From contig CALMAR010000460.1 in assembly GCA_937859855.1 (NCBI GenBank), forward strand, positions 1 through 22,350: a stretch of DNA of 22,350 nucleotides, read 5' to 3'. Source of the stretch: an uncultured Kineosporia sp. (GTDB lineage Bacteria > Actinomycetota > Actinomycetes > Actinomycetales > Kineosporiaceae). Under the pieces are notes generated by a model. That model worked only from the letters and a program-made list of their open reading frames with translations, was not told the origin of the DNA and searched no databases. This document shows, piece after piece, positions 1 to 7,713 of the stretch; within the stretch, counting starts at the first letter, position 1, and every line of letters starts with the position of its first letter. The position numbers were made by a program, and so were the translations under genes.

Positions 1-635
1 GTGTAGACCATGCCGTTGTCGGTCAGAGTTGAGGCTGGATAGTCATGCAGGGCAGCGGCTTTGATGAACGTGGCATGCACGATCGGCGCGGTGATCTGCG
101 GATGGGCGGAGATGTGCAGGGCGTAGCGGGAGTGGTCGTCCAGCCAGGTGATGATCTCCGTATCAGCACCCGCGGTGCCGTCAGCGTTCGCCAGCCGGTA
201 ATGAGTGAAGTCTGACTGCCAGGTCTCGTTCGGCTGCTCAGCTTCGAAACGGATGCAGGAGCTCTTGGGCCGCTTGCCCGGCTGCGGAGTGATAGCGGCA
301 TGGCGGTTCAGGATGCGGTGGATCGTGGCCCGGGACAGCCGGATCTGATGGCGGTGTCTCAGGTGCCAGCCGATGGTGTCCGCGCCAGCATCCAGCCCGG
401 CCCTGGTCAGCGTCTTGCGTAACTCCAGGACGAGCTGGACGGTCTGATCTCCGGTGGCGCCGGGGCTGGCGTGCGGGGCCCGCGACCGCGGCTCGAACGC
501 GGCCTCGCCCTCGGCCCGGTAACGGGACATGAGCTTGGACACCCAGCCCTTGGACACACCGTAAGCAGCAGCCACCTCCGACTGGCTGCGGCCCTCCATG
601 ACGACAGCGGTAATGACAAGCCTGGCTTTCGACAT
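1..635 (-). CDS. IS481-family transposase (N-terminal ~211 residues, runs off the window)
   Basis: This frame is open from an ATG at 635 to the window edge with no stop, giving about 211 residues of a protein usually of 320-400. It begins with a helix-turn-helix segment (SQSEVAAAYGVSKGWVSKL, about residues 18-36), then an Arg/Pro-rich linker (FEPRSRAPH) and a second winged-helix-like part (IRLSRATIHRIL). The integrase catalytic core follows, with the first Asp in WQSDFTHYRL and the second Asp in LTDNGMVY at the very edge. The third acidic residue of the DDE triad lies outside the window. The family cuts and pastes or copies its own DNA after binding the element ends. No frameshift is visible in the part present, so the copy may be intact. 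Confidence 0.9.
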   Translation of the reverse strand, partial: MSKARLVITAVVMEGRSQSEVAAAYGVSKGWVSKLMSRYRAEGEAAFEPRSRAPHASPGATGDQTVQLVLELRKTLTRAGLDAGADTIGWHLRHRHQIRLSRATIHRILNRHAAITPQPGKRPKSSCIRFEAEQPNETWQSDFTHYRLANADGTAGADTEIITWLDDHSRYALHISAHPQITAPIVHATFIKAAALHDYPASTLTDNGMVY

Positions 636-660
636 CGCCGAGCCTGACCCTCAAGATCAG

Positions 661-723
661 GTTTCCGATCACCCGACACACCAGTTTCCTATGACCTGAG
701 ACATGCGTTTCCTATGTCCTGAG
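661..723. repeat. Three 23-bp-phased repeats inside the IS end
   Basis: The 17-mer GTTTCCTATGACCTGAG at 684-700 recurs at 707-723 with one difference (GTTTCCTATGTCCTGAG). A weaker copy (about 13 of 17 matching) lies at 661-677. Start-to-start spacing is exactly 23 bp both times, close to two helical turns, so all copies face the same side of the helix. The likely role is a set of transposase binding sites at the IS terminus; this is inferred from position. Confidence 0.6.
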
Positions 724-896
724 CCAGCACACTGTCATCCCGACCGAAATGACAACATCTCTCATTAATCAGTTGGAACCCGCCTGGAAGCGGGGGCAGC
801 CCCTGACCAAGACCCCGAGATGCCGTGGCCGGGCGGGTGAAGAATGTGCCGCCAGGGAGCCGGCCGGGGCAGGACGGCACCCACTCGGCACCGGCG

Positions 897-1388
897 TCAG
901 TCAGCTAGCAGGGCATCCAGCCGCTGGTAACCCTCGATCACGCCGACCTCCATACCGCTGGTCACGAACGCGTCCCGATCCTCGAACGAGTCGACCAGAG
1001 AGGTGGCGACCAGCCGGGTCCGGCCGTTGCCGAGGTCCTCGAACGCGACCTTCTCCAGCGCCACCCCGTCCGGTTCACCTTCGAAGGTGAAGGTCTGCAC
1101 GATCAGCTCGGCTGGTCGCACCTCATGGAAGCTGCCGTGGAAGCCGTACTCAGCGCCGCCGGAGTTGGCGACGTAGCGCCAGAAACCGCCGGTGCGGCAG
1201 TCCCAGCTGTCAATCGCTATCTGAGTGCCATTCGGGCCCATCCACTGCGCGACCAGCTCGGGATCGACATGGGCTAGGAAGACCTTCTCCGGCGATGCGT
1301 CGAATTCCCGGATGATCCGAACCAGCGGCACGGCCGGTTCCAGGACGATCGACGTCTCGTTAGCGGGCTGACTCACGGTGGAATTCAT
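897..1388 (-). CDS. SRPBCC/AHSA1-family protein
   Basis: A 163-residue protein of the activator-of-Hsp90-ATPase-1-like branch of the START/SRPBCC fold, a hydrophobic-cavity fold. Family signs are the N-terminal IIREFDASPEKVFLAHVDPELVAQW block (residues about 25-49), the central GGFWRYV and FHGSFHEV strands, and the C-terminal helix GVIEGYQRLDALLAD. The start is the ATG at 1388, with an AGGAG ribosome site about 8 bases upstream. It overlaps the end of the ArsR-type gene by 29 bases, so the two are translated as one unit. ArsR plus AHSA1 pairs are common in actinobacteria. The ligand is unknown and the sequence does not reveal it. Confidence 0.88.
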   Translation of the reverse strand: MNSTVSQPANETSIVLEPAVPLVRIIREFDASPEKVFLAHVDPELVAQWMGPNGTQIAIDSWDCRTGGFWRYVANSGGAEYGFHGSFHEVRPAELIVQTFTFEGEPDGVALEKVAFEDLGNGRTRLVATSLVDSFEDRDAFVTSGMEVGVIEGYQRLDALLAD

Positions 1389-1755
1389 CGGGGTTCTCCT
1401 GAATCGGGAGGGGTTGAGACTGCTCTGGCAGCTGATCTGGTAGCTCGGCCAAGATGTCGTCCAGACGGCGGAAGCGTGCCTGGGCTTGACGGCGGTAGCG
1501 CTCGATCCAGGCGGTCATGAGGTCGAGAACCTCCGCTTCCAGATGCACCGGGCGTCGCTGGGCCTCCTGGCGCCGGGTGACCAGGCCGGCGTCCTGCAGC
1601 ACCTTCACGTGCTTGGACACCGCTTGCAGGCTGACGTCGTAGGGCTCCGCCAGTTCATTCACGGTGGCGTCGGCGGCGGCGAGCCGGGCCACCAGGTCAC
1701 GCCGGGTCGGGTCGGCCAGAGCCGAGAAGACCCGGGACAGCGCGTCTGCGACCAT
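1360..1755 (-). CDS. ArsR-type winged-helix transcriptional repressor
   Basis: A 131-residue winged-helix regulator. RVFSALADPTRRDLVARL (residues 9-26) is the ArsR opening helix, and VSLQAVSKHVKVLQDAG (41-57) is the recognition helix. It contains no cysteine, so the classic metal-sensing ELCVC site is absent. It belongs with the non-metal ArsR regulators paired with AHSA1 proteins. The start is the ATG at 1755, with GAGAGG just upstream. Two 16-bp palindromes directly upstream (1771-1786 and 1817-1832) suggest it represses its own operon. The C-terminal tail after about residue 105 is Gln/Pro/Glu-rich and overlaps the next gene. Confidence 0.9.
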   Translation of the reverse strand: MVADALSRVFSALADPTRRDLVARLAAADATVNELAEPYDVSLQAVSKHVKVLQDAGLVTRRQEAQRRPVHLEAEVLDLMTAWIERYRRQAQARFRRLDDILAELPDQLPEQSQPLPIQENPDEFHRESAR

Positions 1756-1770
1756 GCCGACCTCTCTTAT

Positions 1771-1832
1771 TCAACCAATTGGTTAATCACGAACCTAGTA
1801 GGCGGTTCGGCGTTGGTCAACCGGAAGGTTGA
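1771..1832. promoter_or_regulatory. Two palindromic operators upstream of the ArsR-type gene
   Basis: Site 1 (1771-1786) is TCAACCAATTGGTTAA, whose core AACCAATTGGTT (1773-1784) is a perfect 12-bp palindrome. Site 2 (1817-1832) is TCAACCGGAAGGTTGA, with perfect TCAACC/GGTTGA arms around GGAA. The sites share the TCAACC-N4-GGTT pattern and start 46 bp apart. They lie 16 and 62 bp from the repressor start codon, as expected for autoregulation. The sequence similarity is direct; the regulatory role is inferred. Confidence 0.6.
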
Positions 1833-2167
1833 ATACCCCTCCCGAGGCACCAGGGGGGCAACCGGCCCGGATCGTCGGACCGCTCGGCCGACTGCTGATG
1901 AAGATCGGCGCACGCCAATTGGCCGTCCGCGAGCCGTACCCAGCCGGGAAACGCCGGCATCTGTGGAACCCGTTCACTGAGGTCAGTGGCAAGCACCTTC
2001 GCAGGGCCCTCCGAGCGCCGTGTGCACAGGGCCGGGGGCGGACGTGTTCCATGGTCGCTGTCGCTTCAGCGATCTTGGAGCCTCACACCCAGGTGTCCTC
2101 GAACAGGTTCCACCGGTGCTACTCCGGGAGGCGATCGGCCGAAATGGGATAAGTCGAGTCGCGGCTT
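1833..2167. other. Intergenic stretch, no recognisable gene
   Basis: About 335 bases between the ArsR operators and the end of the ABM gene. Open frames exist on both strands, for example rightward from a TTG at 1829 to 2152. None resembles a family I know, and none has a convincing ribosome site. I saw no terminator with a T-tract, although two leftward units are separated here. Confidence 0.4.
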
Positions 2168-2464
2168 CTACTCATAGAGCGATTCGCCCTGGTATATGAC
2201 CCAGGGGACGGACACCAGCTCCGGGATGCGGGCGAGGGCATCCTTTACCTCGGGCAGCGCCTCATGCTCGTCGTCGTGGTAGGTCTTGGATGTGTAGGCT
2301 TCGTAGATCCACACGCAGTCCGGGTCCTCGGACGAGTTGTGTACGTTGAACGCCAAGCAGCCATCTTCGTTCGCGGCTCGGAGCTTCACCCGCTCAAGTA
2401 GGCGATCGAACTCCTGGCGCCGCTCACGCTTGACTTGCAGTCGAACCACCATGCCATAGGGCAT
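2168..2464 (-). CDS. ABM-fold (antibiotic biosynthesis monooxygenase / YgiN-LsrG-like) protein
   Basis: A 98-residue small ferredoxin-like dimeric alpha/beta protein of the ABM family. Typical features are the first strand MVVRLQVKRERRQEF (residues 5-19), the ENEDGCL-type turn (here ANEDGCLAFNV), the CVWIYEAYTS strand and the YHDDEHEALPEVKDAL helix. The ATG at 2464 is preferred over an upstream in-frame start at 2509 because GAGGAG lies 6 bases before it. Members include quinol monooxygenases and isomerase-type enzymes such as LsrG. No cofactor is evident and the substrate is not predictable. It is divergent from the ABC importer and shares its control region, so it may act on the imported compound or a product. 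Confidence 0.85.
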   Translation of the reverse strand: MPYGMVVRLQVKRERRQEFDRLLERVKLRAANEDGCLAFNVHNSSEDPDCVWIYEAYTSKTYHDDEHEALPEVKDALARIPELVSVPWVIYQGESLYE

Positions 2465-2530
2465 ATCGCTCCTCGATCCCCTTGTGTGCCCATCCCCAAT
2501 GGCCCTCACACCGCTACCAGAGGGCCGGCT

Positions 2531-2592
2531 CTCGGCCAGTCAGACTAGGCCTCCGCAAGGAACAGGTACACCTGGTTCCCCAACTGGCCGAG
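2531..2592. promoter_or_regulatory. Inverted repeats in the divergent ABM/importer control region
   Basis: A perfect 10-bp inverted repeat, CTCGGCCAGT at 2531-2540 and ACTGGCCGAG at 2583-2592, flanks an imperfect palindrome GGAAC-N11-GTTCC (2559-2579). All lie upstream of the promoter at 2611-2639 and between divergent genes, a position suited to a looping or cooperative regulator. The cognate regulator is not in the window. The arms are seen directly; the operator role is inferred. Confidence 0.5.
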
Positions 2593-2610
2593 GCGTCTCG
2601 GCGCGCATCC

Positions 2611-2639
2611 TTGACATCTCTTCCCTGCAGCCCTAAATT
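2611..2639 (+). promoter_or_regulatory. Sigma-A-type promoter for the ABC importer operon
   Basis: TTGACA (2611-2616) and TAAATT (2634-2639) are separated by 17 bases, giving a consensus -35, ideal spacing and a good -10 in an otherwise GC-rich region. Transcription would start near 2646, about 115 bases before the preferred start codon of the binding-protein gene. Confidence 0.65.
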
Positions 2640-2759
2640 CTGGTCACCAGTAAGTTGTTCTGCTAGCCGGAGCGATCAAAGCTGAACTGCTCGGGATGTG
2701 CCGCCGGTATGGCCCAGCGCGATGATTCGCAAGGCGCTCACCGATTGGAAACCACGTCC

Positions 2760-3851
2760 ATGCAACGCCTCCGCGTACTCGTAGTCGTATCCGGCATCGT
2801 CGGCCTCGTGGCGCTTACTGCTTGTGGCTCTGGCTCGGATTCGTCGTCCTCCTCGTCGTCCACAAAGGCGCGCAAGATTGCGTTCATCCAGCTGCAATCT
2901 TCGCCACTGACTTCCGAAATCGCCTTGGGCGCCGAAAGTGCAGCGAACGACGTGGGTTCCAAGGTGACGACCCAGGGACCGGCCACGATCAATCCGCCCG
3001 AGGCGATCGCCGCCCTCCGTTCCGACGTCTCGGCCGGATTCGACGGAGTGATCGCCGATGCCTATCCCTCCGGTCTGTGGATCAAGCCGCTGGCGGATGC
3101 CAAGCAGGGGGGCATCGCGGTCGCCTCTCTGGACGCTGGCTCACCAAAGTCGGTGGCAACGTTCCACACCGGGGCTTCGGCCCAAGGTAAAGGTTCGGCT
3201 CTCGCGAAGGAGTTCTCCTCCGCCCTGGGACCCAACGCGAAGGGATACATCCAGCCTGGTATCTGCGTTCCCGGCCTCGACGTTCTTGTTCCAATATTCC
3301 AAGGCTTCAAGGAAGAGATGGCCAAGCTCCAGCCCGGTGTTGAGGTGAAGGATGCTTTTAACAGCACGGGGCAACCCGACACGAACTTCAGCGCATGGTC
3401 GCGGAAGATCGCGCAAGAGCCGGACGCGCTTGGTTTCTTCGGTGTCTGTGATCAGGATGCGGCAAACCTGCTCAAGGTCAAGCAGGACGACACCGGAGCC
3501 AAGTATCTCATCGGCAACGTCAGTGGTGACTCCGTAGCAGTTGTCCAAGCGGTCCAAGCGGGAACCATGACAGCAGTTATCGGGCAGAACGGATTCGTTC
3601 AAGGGTACCTGTCCGCGAAATACATGCTCAAATCGCTTAATGACGGTAAGGGTATGCCGAACGGCTGGGTCGATTCTGGCGTGGACATCGTGACGAAGGC
3701 GAACGCAGCGGATGCCCTGGCTGTCCGGCAGGCGAAGAGCGCGCCGCTGTACGAGAAATATTACGCGAAAGCCATTGCCGCCGCAGAGAATTCGATCAAG
3801 AACGGTAACCTGCCCGGCGTCGGCGAACAGTTGACCTCACTGAACCCATGA
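2760..3851 (+). CDS. Sugar-type ABC transporter substrate-binding lipoprotein (RbsB-like)
   Basis: Predicted extracytoplasmic binding protein that delivers substrate to the adjacent permease. From the ATG at 2760 it is 363 residues, starting with a lipoprotein signal: MQRLR, a hydrophobic stretch, then lipobox LTAC with Cys22. A Ser-rich linker follows. The mature part has the Peripla_BP_4/RbsB opening KIAFIQLQSSPLTSEIALGA and the hinge motif ALGFFGVCDQDAANLLK. It ends with VDSGVDIVTKANAADAL, typical of sugar-binding members. An in-frame ATG at 2709 would add 17 polar residues before the signal, so 2760 is preferred. Its stop overlaps the permease start. The ligand (sugar, polyol or other small molecule) cannot be read from the sequence. 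Confidence 0.9.
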   Translation: MQRLRVLVVVSGIVGLVALTACGSGSDSSSSSSSTKARKIAFIQLQSSPLTSEIALGAESAANDVGSKVTTQGPATINPPEAIAALRSDVSAGFDGVIADAYPSGLWIKPLADAKQGGIAVASLDAGSPKSVATFHTGASAQGKGSALAKEFSSALGPNAKGYIQPGICVPGLDVLVPIFQGFKEEMAKLQPGVEVKDAFNSTGQPDTNFSAWSRKIAQEPDALGFFGVCDQDAANLLKVKQDDTGAKYLIGNVSGDSVAVVQAVQAGTMTAVIGQNGFVQGYLSAKYMLKSLNDGKGMPNGWVDSGVDIVTKANAADALAVRQAKSAPLYEKYYAKAIAAAENSIKNGNLPGVGEQLTSLNP

Positions 3852-4879
3852 CAATGTCCAAGCCCATGGCCTCCGTGGCACCAGGAACCGCGCCCAGCAG
3901 GATGGGGCAAGTCGTCCCCTTCCTGCGAAGCCGGGTCCAGACCAATGAGGTCGGAGTATTCGTAGCAATTCTCGTCCTGCTACTGATCACTGGCGTCACT
4001 CATCCACGGTTCGTGGCCATTCAGTCCTTGGCCAACATCGCTCAAGCCGCTGCTTTCTTCGGGATCATGTCCCTGGGAACCGTTTTTCTCCTGGCTATGC
4101 GCGAGATGGATTTGTCTGTCGGCAGCATTTACGGACTCAGCATTGTCACCTCGGCCCTGCTGGTTCAGCATGGCCTGAACCCCTGGATTGCGGCTTGTGT
4201 TGGCATTCTGGTGGGCGGTGCGCTCGGGGCAGTCAATGGAATCATTTCAAGCATCTTCCGGGTGCCGGTGCTGATTATCACTTTGGGCACCCTTACAGCA
4301 TTCGCCGGTATTTCGTCTGCTCTCACTCACAGCCAAACGATCAATCTGGATTCAACGAGTAGCTTCTTCGATGTGCTCGGCAGAACGTATCTTCGAGTTC
4401 CTTTGATGGTGTATGCCTTCGTTGTTCTGGCCATTGTGCTGTCAGTTCTGTTCAAGCGGACGCGGTTTGGATTCGCGGTGCGCAGCGTGGGAGCCAATCC
4501 GCGGGCTGCCGAGCTGTCCGGCTACTCGATCGCCCGGGTACGTATAGCCGCCACATTGCTGTCAGGAGTGCTCTGCGGTGTGAGTGGTGTGCTGACACTC
4601 GCCTATTTCGCTGCAGCGGACCCCAGTCAGGGAAACGGGTTCGAGATCCAGGTCATCGCCGCGGCGATCATCGGAGGAACAAGTCTGGTTGGAGGATCGG
4701 GCACCGTCTGGGGAGCTGTTCTGGGATCGCTTCTGATCAGTATCATTCAGGCATCCCTGATCCAGTTCGGTGTTTCAGCTAATCTCGGCTACATCGTTAC
4801 CGGCACTGTCATTGTGGCGGCCGTAGGACTCGACTCGACCATCCGGCGCCTTCGCGCCGCCCGCCTGAGGACCGGATAA
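3848..4879 (+). CDS. ABC transporter permease (RbsC-like, BPD_transp_2)
   Basis: A 343-residue inner-membrane permease of the ribose/xylose/autoinducer importer class. Many hydrophobic segments are visible (for example VGVFVAILVLLLITGV near residue 35 and ACVGILVGGALGAVNG near 115). It has the cytoplasmic coupling motif GANPRAAELSGYSIARVR (about residues 215-232) and the conserved C-terminal block AAAIIGGTSLVGGSGTVWGA. The start ATG overlaps the binding-protein stop (ATGA), indicating translational coupling. It would form the membrane channel, probably as a homodimer because only one permease gene is present. A second in-frame ATG lies two codons downstream. Confidence 0.92.
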   Translation: MTMSKPMASVAPGTAPSRMGQVVPFLRSRVQTNEVGVFVAILVLLLITGVTHPRFVAIQSLANIAQAAAFFGIMSLGTVFLLAMREMDLSVGSIYGLSIVTSALLVQHGLNPWIAACVGILVGGALGAVNGIISSIFRVPVLIITLGTLTAFAGISSALTHSQTINLDSTSSFFDVLGRTYLRVPLMVYAFVVLAIVLSVLFKRTRFGFAVRSVGANPRAAELSGYSIARVRIAATLLSGVLCGVSGVLTLAYFAAADPSQGNGFEIQVIAAAIIGGTSLVGGSGTVWGAVLGSLLISIIQASLIQFGVSANLGYIVTGTVIVAAVGLDSTIRRLRAARLRTG

Positions 4880-4880
4880 A

Positions 4881-6401
4881 GTGGAGCGCGAACAGGATGA
4901 CGGCGTAGTATGCGTTCTCAGCGGTATTGATAAGGCCTACGGCGGCGGTCCTAAGGTACTCAAAGATGTGGATCTGACTCTTCGGAGGGGCGAGGTCCAC
5001 GCCGTCCTCGGAGAGAATGGGGCTGGCAAGTCCACCCTCATGAAGATTCTGGCCGGCGCGGAAACGCTCGACGCTGGTTCCATCCTTCTGGACGGGCGAC
5101 TCGTGACGTTCGGCTCGGTCCTGGAGGCCAATCGCTGCGGGATAGCAACGGTCTTTCAAGAGACCCTGTTGTTCCCAACGCTGGACGCCGTCGAAAATTT
5201 GGCGAACGGCGAGTTCCCGGTGAACGCTCTGGGTCTGGTTGATCGTGCCGCCATGGAAGAGCGCGTGCGCCCAGTCCTGGCGGACCTGGAACTGGACGTC
5301 GACCTTGACCTGCCGGTTGAACAGATGTCGCTTCCTCTCCGGCAGATGTTGGAGATCGCGAAAGCGTTGCTGGTCGATGCTCGGGTACTGATTCTCGACG
5401 AACCCAACTCAGCTCTTCGGCAGGATGAGTCCGAGCGATTGTTCTCAGTTGTACGAAAGTTGCGTGACCGAGGTGTCGCGGTCGTCTACGTGTCGCATCG
5501 ACTCGAAGAGGTCTTCGCGCTGGCCGACTCGGTGTCTGTGCTCCGCGATGGCCAAGTGGTGTTCTCTGGACTCGCCGCTGAATTGACCGTACAACAGACG
5601 ATAAATTTGATGCTCGGACAAGAGCCGCCGTCCTTGACCGAACGCACGAAAAATGAGCGTTCAGGTTCGGACGCGGTGCGCCTGGAGAACATCAACTCCG
5701 GCGTGCTTCATGACGTGAGCCTATCCGTTCACTCCGGGGAGATTGTCGGGCTGGCGGGCTTGGAAGGATGTGGCGCGACCGACGTCATGCGTCTACTCTT
5801 TGGGGTCGAAAAAGGGTATAGCGGAGTAGCGCGCATCCTTGACGTCGCCGAGCTGCCCAAGTCGCCGGCGCAGGCAGTACGCCGTGGCATCGCATTTGTT
5901 CCTTCGGACCGTGCGCAGGAGGGATTGGCGCTTGAATCGTCCATACGGGATAACGTCGCCACGGCTCACACAGCGGTCTTGGACAAGTCTGTGTTGCTCA
6001 CCCCTAAGCGCTTGGCGCAAAAAGCACTGAACGGTTTGCGGGGCATACCTTCGCGAATCGTGTCGATCAATCACGCCGCCAGCTCGTTGTCCGGAGGCAA
6101 TCAGCAGAAAGTTGTTTTTGCTAAGTGGCGGCTCACGACGCCCAAAGTGCTGCTCCTGGAAGATCCCACGAGGGGTGTGGACGTGGGCGCGAAGATCGAA
6201 CTATTCAAAGTGATTCGTGAGATCGCTACGTCACCGTGCGCAGTGCTCTTTCAGTCCACTGACTTCAGTGACTACTCACTGGTGTGCGATCGCGTTCTCG
6301 TCTTGCGCGCCGGATCTGTCGTCGCCGAAATTGACGGCCCCAACGCCCACGAGCATGAACTTCTGCGTGCCATTCACCAGAGTGAGTCTCTGTCGACGTG
6401 A
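4881..6401 (+). CDS. Sugar-type ABC transporter ATP-binding protein (RbsA-like, two NBDs)
   Basis: A 506-residue tandem ATPase driving the importer, starting at GTG one base after the permease stop. The N-terminal domain has Walker A GENGAGKST (44-52), the family's variant signature LPLRQMLEIAKAL, Walker B LILDEP (D173, E174) and the switch His in VYVSHRLEE. The C-terminal domain has the usual degenerate Walker A (GLEGCGATDVM, no Lys) but a good signature LSGGNQQK. Its Walker B reads LLLEDPTRGVDVG, with the acidic pair swapped from the usual DEP to EDP. The second site is therefore probably non-hydrolytic. Substrate specificity comes from the binding protein, not from this subunit. Confidence 0.93.
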   Translation: MEREQDDGVVCVLSGIDKAYGGGPKVLKDVDLTLRRGEVHAVLGENGAGKSTLMKILAGAETLDAGSILLDGRLVTFGSVLEANRCGIATVFQETLLFPTLDAVENLANGEFPVNALGLVDRAAMEERVRPVLADLELDVDLDLPVEQMSLPLRQMLEIAKALLVDARVLILDEPNSALRQDESERLFSVVRKLRDRGVAVVYVSHRLEEVFALADSVSVLRDGQVVFSGLAAELTVQQTINLMLGQEPPSLTERTKNERSGSDAVRLENINSGVLHDVSLSVHSGEIVGLAGLEGCGATDVMRLLFGVEKGYSGVARILDVAELPKSPAQAVRRGIAFVPSDRAQEGLALESSIRDNVATAHTAVLDKSVLLTPKRLAQKALNGLRGIPSRIVSINHAASSLSGGNQQKVVFAKWRLTTPKVLLLEDPTRGVDVGAKIELFKVIREIATSPCAVLFQSTDFSDYSLVCDRVLVLRAGSVVAEIDGPNAHEHELLRAIHQSESLST

Positions 6402-6489
6402 GTTCTTCGCAGAAGATAGTGCTTCTCTGAAGCGGCAGAATCGACGCTGTCTCGAACGAGGTCTAGCTCCGACAATTGAAGGATTGCTT

Positions 6490-7182
6490 ATGTCCGAAGA
6501 TATTCGCCAGCTGGTAGCGACGGCTTCGCGTATCCTGGCGCACGAGGGCCACAATGACCTGATCTGGGGGCACCCTTCGGCTCGCGATCCGCAGGGGCGC
6601 GGAATTTGGCTCAAGGCTTCTGGCTGGGGATTGGACGAGATCACCACTGAGCGGGTGCACCTGGTCGATGAAAAGGGCAATGTGGTCGACGGAGATGGCG
6701 TTAGCCACGTCGAGTACCCGATCCACACGCAGATCATGGCCGCCCGCCCGGACGTGGGCGGAGTTGTGCACGTTCACAGCCCATATTCAGTGGGCCTGGC
6801 TGCGGCCGGGCGAGACTTGCTCCCGATCAGTCACGCGGCCAACTATTTTGCGCCGTTCGGCGTACCACGGTTCACCGACACCAGCGATTTGATTGTTACG
6901 CCCGAATTGGGTGACGCTGTGGCGAAGCAGCTGGGCCCGGCCCGAGCGATATTCCTGGTCAACCACGGAGTGGTCACTGTCGGTTCAGACGTGAGAGAAG
7001 CAACAGTCGCGGCGATCATGCTCGAGATGGCCTGTCAGCAGCAGCAAATCACATCGGGATTTCAGGGCTGGCCAACGTGGACCGACGAGGCAGAACAGCG
7101 AATCAAGAGAGATCGTATTTACACTCCACAGGCTGTGCGGGCTGTCTGGGATTACCTTGCCCGTGGGTTGCAGCGCTCTTAG
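6490..7182 (+). CDS. Class II aldolase/adducin-family protein
   Basis: A 230-residue zinc-type aldolase of the L-fuculose/L-ribulose-phosphate aldolase and epimerase family, which cleaves or epimerises phosphorylated or free sugar-like substrates. Zinc ligands are His94 and His96 (HVHSP) and His159 (NHGVV). The catalytic acid is Glu75 in HVEYPIHTQI. The glycine-rich binding segment NDLIWGHPS (22-30) and LKASGWGLDEIT (41-52) are present. The ATG at 6490 is chosen because GAAGGA lies 6 bases upstream; the frame upstream of it overlaps the ATPase gene and is not family-like. It lies 88 bases after the ATPase gene and probably belongs to the importer operon, acting on the imported compound. The exact substrate is unknown. 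Confidence 0.92.
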   Translation: MSEDIRQLVATASRILAHEGHNDLIWGHPSARDPQGRGIWLKASGWGLDEITTERVHLVDEKGNVVDGDGVSHVEYPIHTQIMAARPDVGGVVHVHSPYSVGLAAAGRDLLPISHAANYFAPFGVPRFTDTSDLIVTPELGDAVAKQLGPARAIFLVNHGVVTVGSDVREATVAAIMLEMACQQQQITSGFQGWPTWTDEAEQRIKRDRIYTPQAVRAVWDYLARGLQRS

Positions 7183-7713
7183 CGTCCTGTTCGAACCGCG
7201 CGGCCGCGATCCGCGTGCGGAGCGTGACGCTTGTCGTCCGGGCGCTGCTTACTTCGAGTCGCTATGAAGCCGAGAAACGGGACTGCAGTGGTGGCGGCTG
7301 GTGAACGAACTCAGTCGCCGTCTCTGGGCTGCCCTTCGGTGACGCAGGTCGTCAGGCGCGGGTAAGGGAGGAGTTCTCCCGGGACCCATCTCCTGTACCG
7401 AGCCCAAAGCCGACGGCGCTGCTTCAGGCCCTCATGCGGCTTCTCTCATCGATTTTTCGCCACAACTTTGTCTGGCCAGCAGAAGCACGATCTGCTGATC
7501 AGGACGAGGCGGGCGGTGGCCGCTTGAATCAGCCATGCGGATTGTTCTGCTGTGCGGAAAGTGAGTCTGTACAACGGAGTTGGTCTGGGGTACGGTCCAT
7601 AACCTGAGGTCATGACCAACCCCGGCCTCGGGCACGCGCCAGTCAGAGCTGACCCTCGCGGTCCCTAGATCACGTCAACGCAATTGGCACTCACAGGGTC
7701 ATTTCTCCGGGAC
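7183..7713. other. Non-coding or decayed stretch between aldolase and O-demethylase
   Basis: Over 500 bases with only short, unconvincing open frames (for example rightward from ATG 7264 and leftward 7635-7432), none of a known family. A perfect 10-bp palindrome GGTCATGACC lies at 7608-7617. With the adjacent aldolase relic, this reads as a decayed segment, possibly left by a deletion or rearrangement. I found no clear terminator for the importer operon. Confidence 0.45.

Larger units (their letters stand above)
1..731 (-). mobile_element. IS481-family insertion sequence, one end (partial)
   Basis: The transposase frame (1-635, leftward) is preceded on its 5' side by about 95 bases of repeat-rich terminal DNA. 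Read on the minus strand, this DNA starts with TGT at 731-729, the dinucleotide-type end expected of IS481/IS3-like elements. The other end lies beyond the window, so the terminal inverted repeat and the target duplication cannot be checked. The inner part of the terminus carries three phased repeats (see 661-723). The exact boundary at 731 is inferred from the TGT and the end of the repeats. Confidence 0.65.

Noticed and set aside
779..794. Hairpin CCCGC-N6-GCGGG downstream of the AHSA1 gene, considered as a terminator
   Set aside because: Stem of only 5 bp, no T-tract, and more than 100 bases from the stop codon.
2709..2759. Upstream ATG of the binding-protein gene as its true start
   Set aside because: It would put 17 polar residues before the lipoprotein signal, which is normally N-terminal; the ATG at 2760 starts a standard signal peptide.
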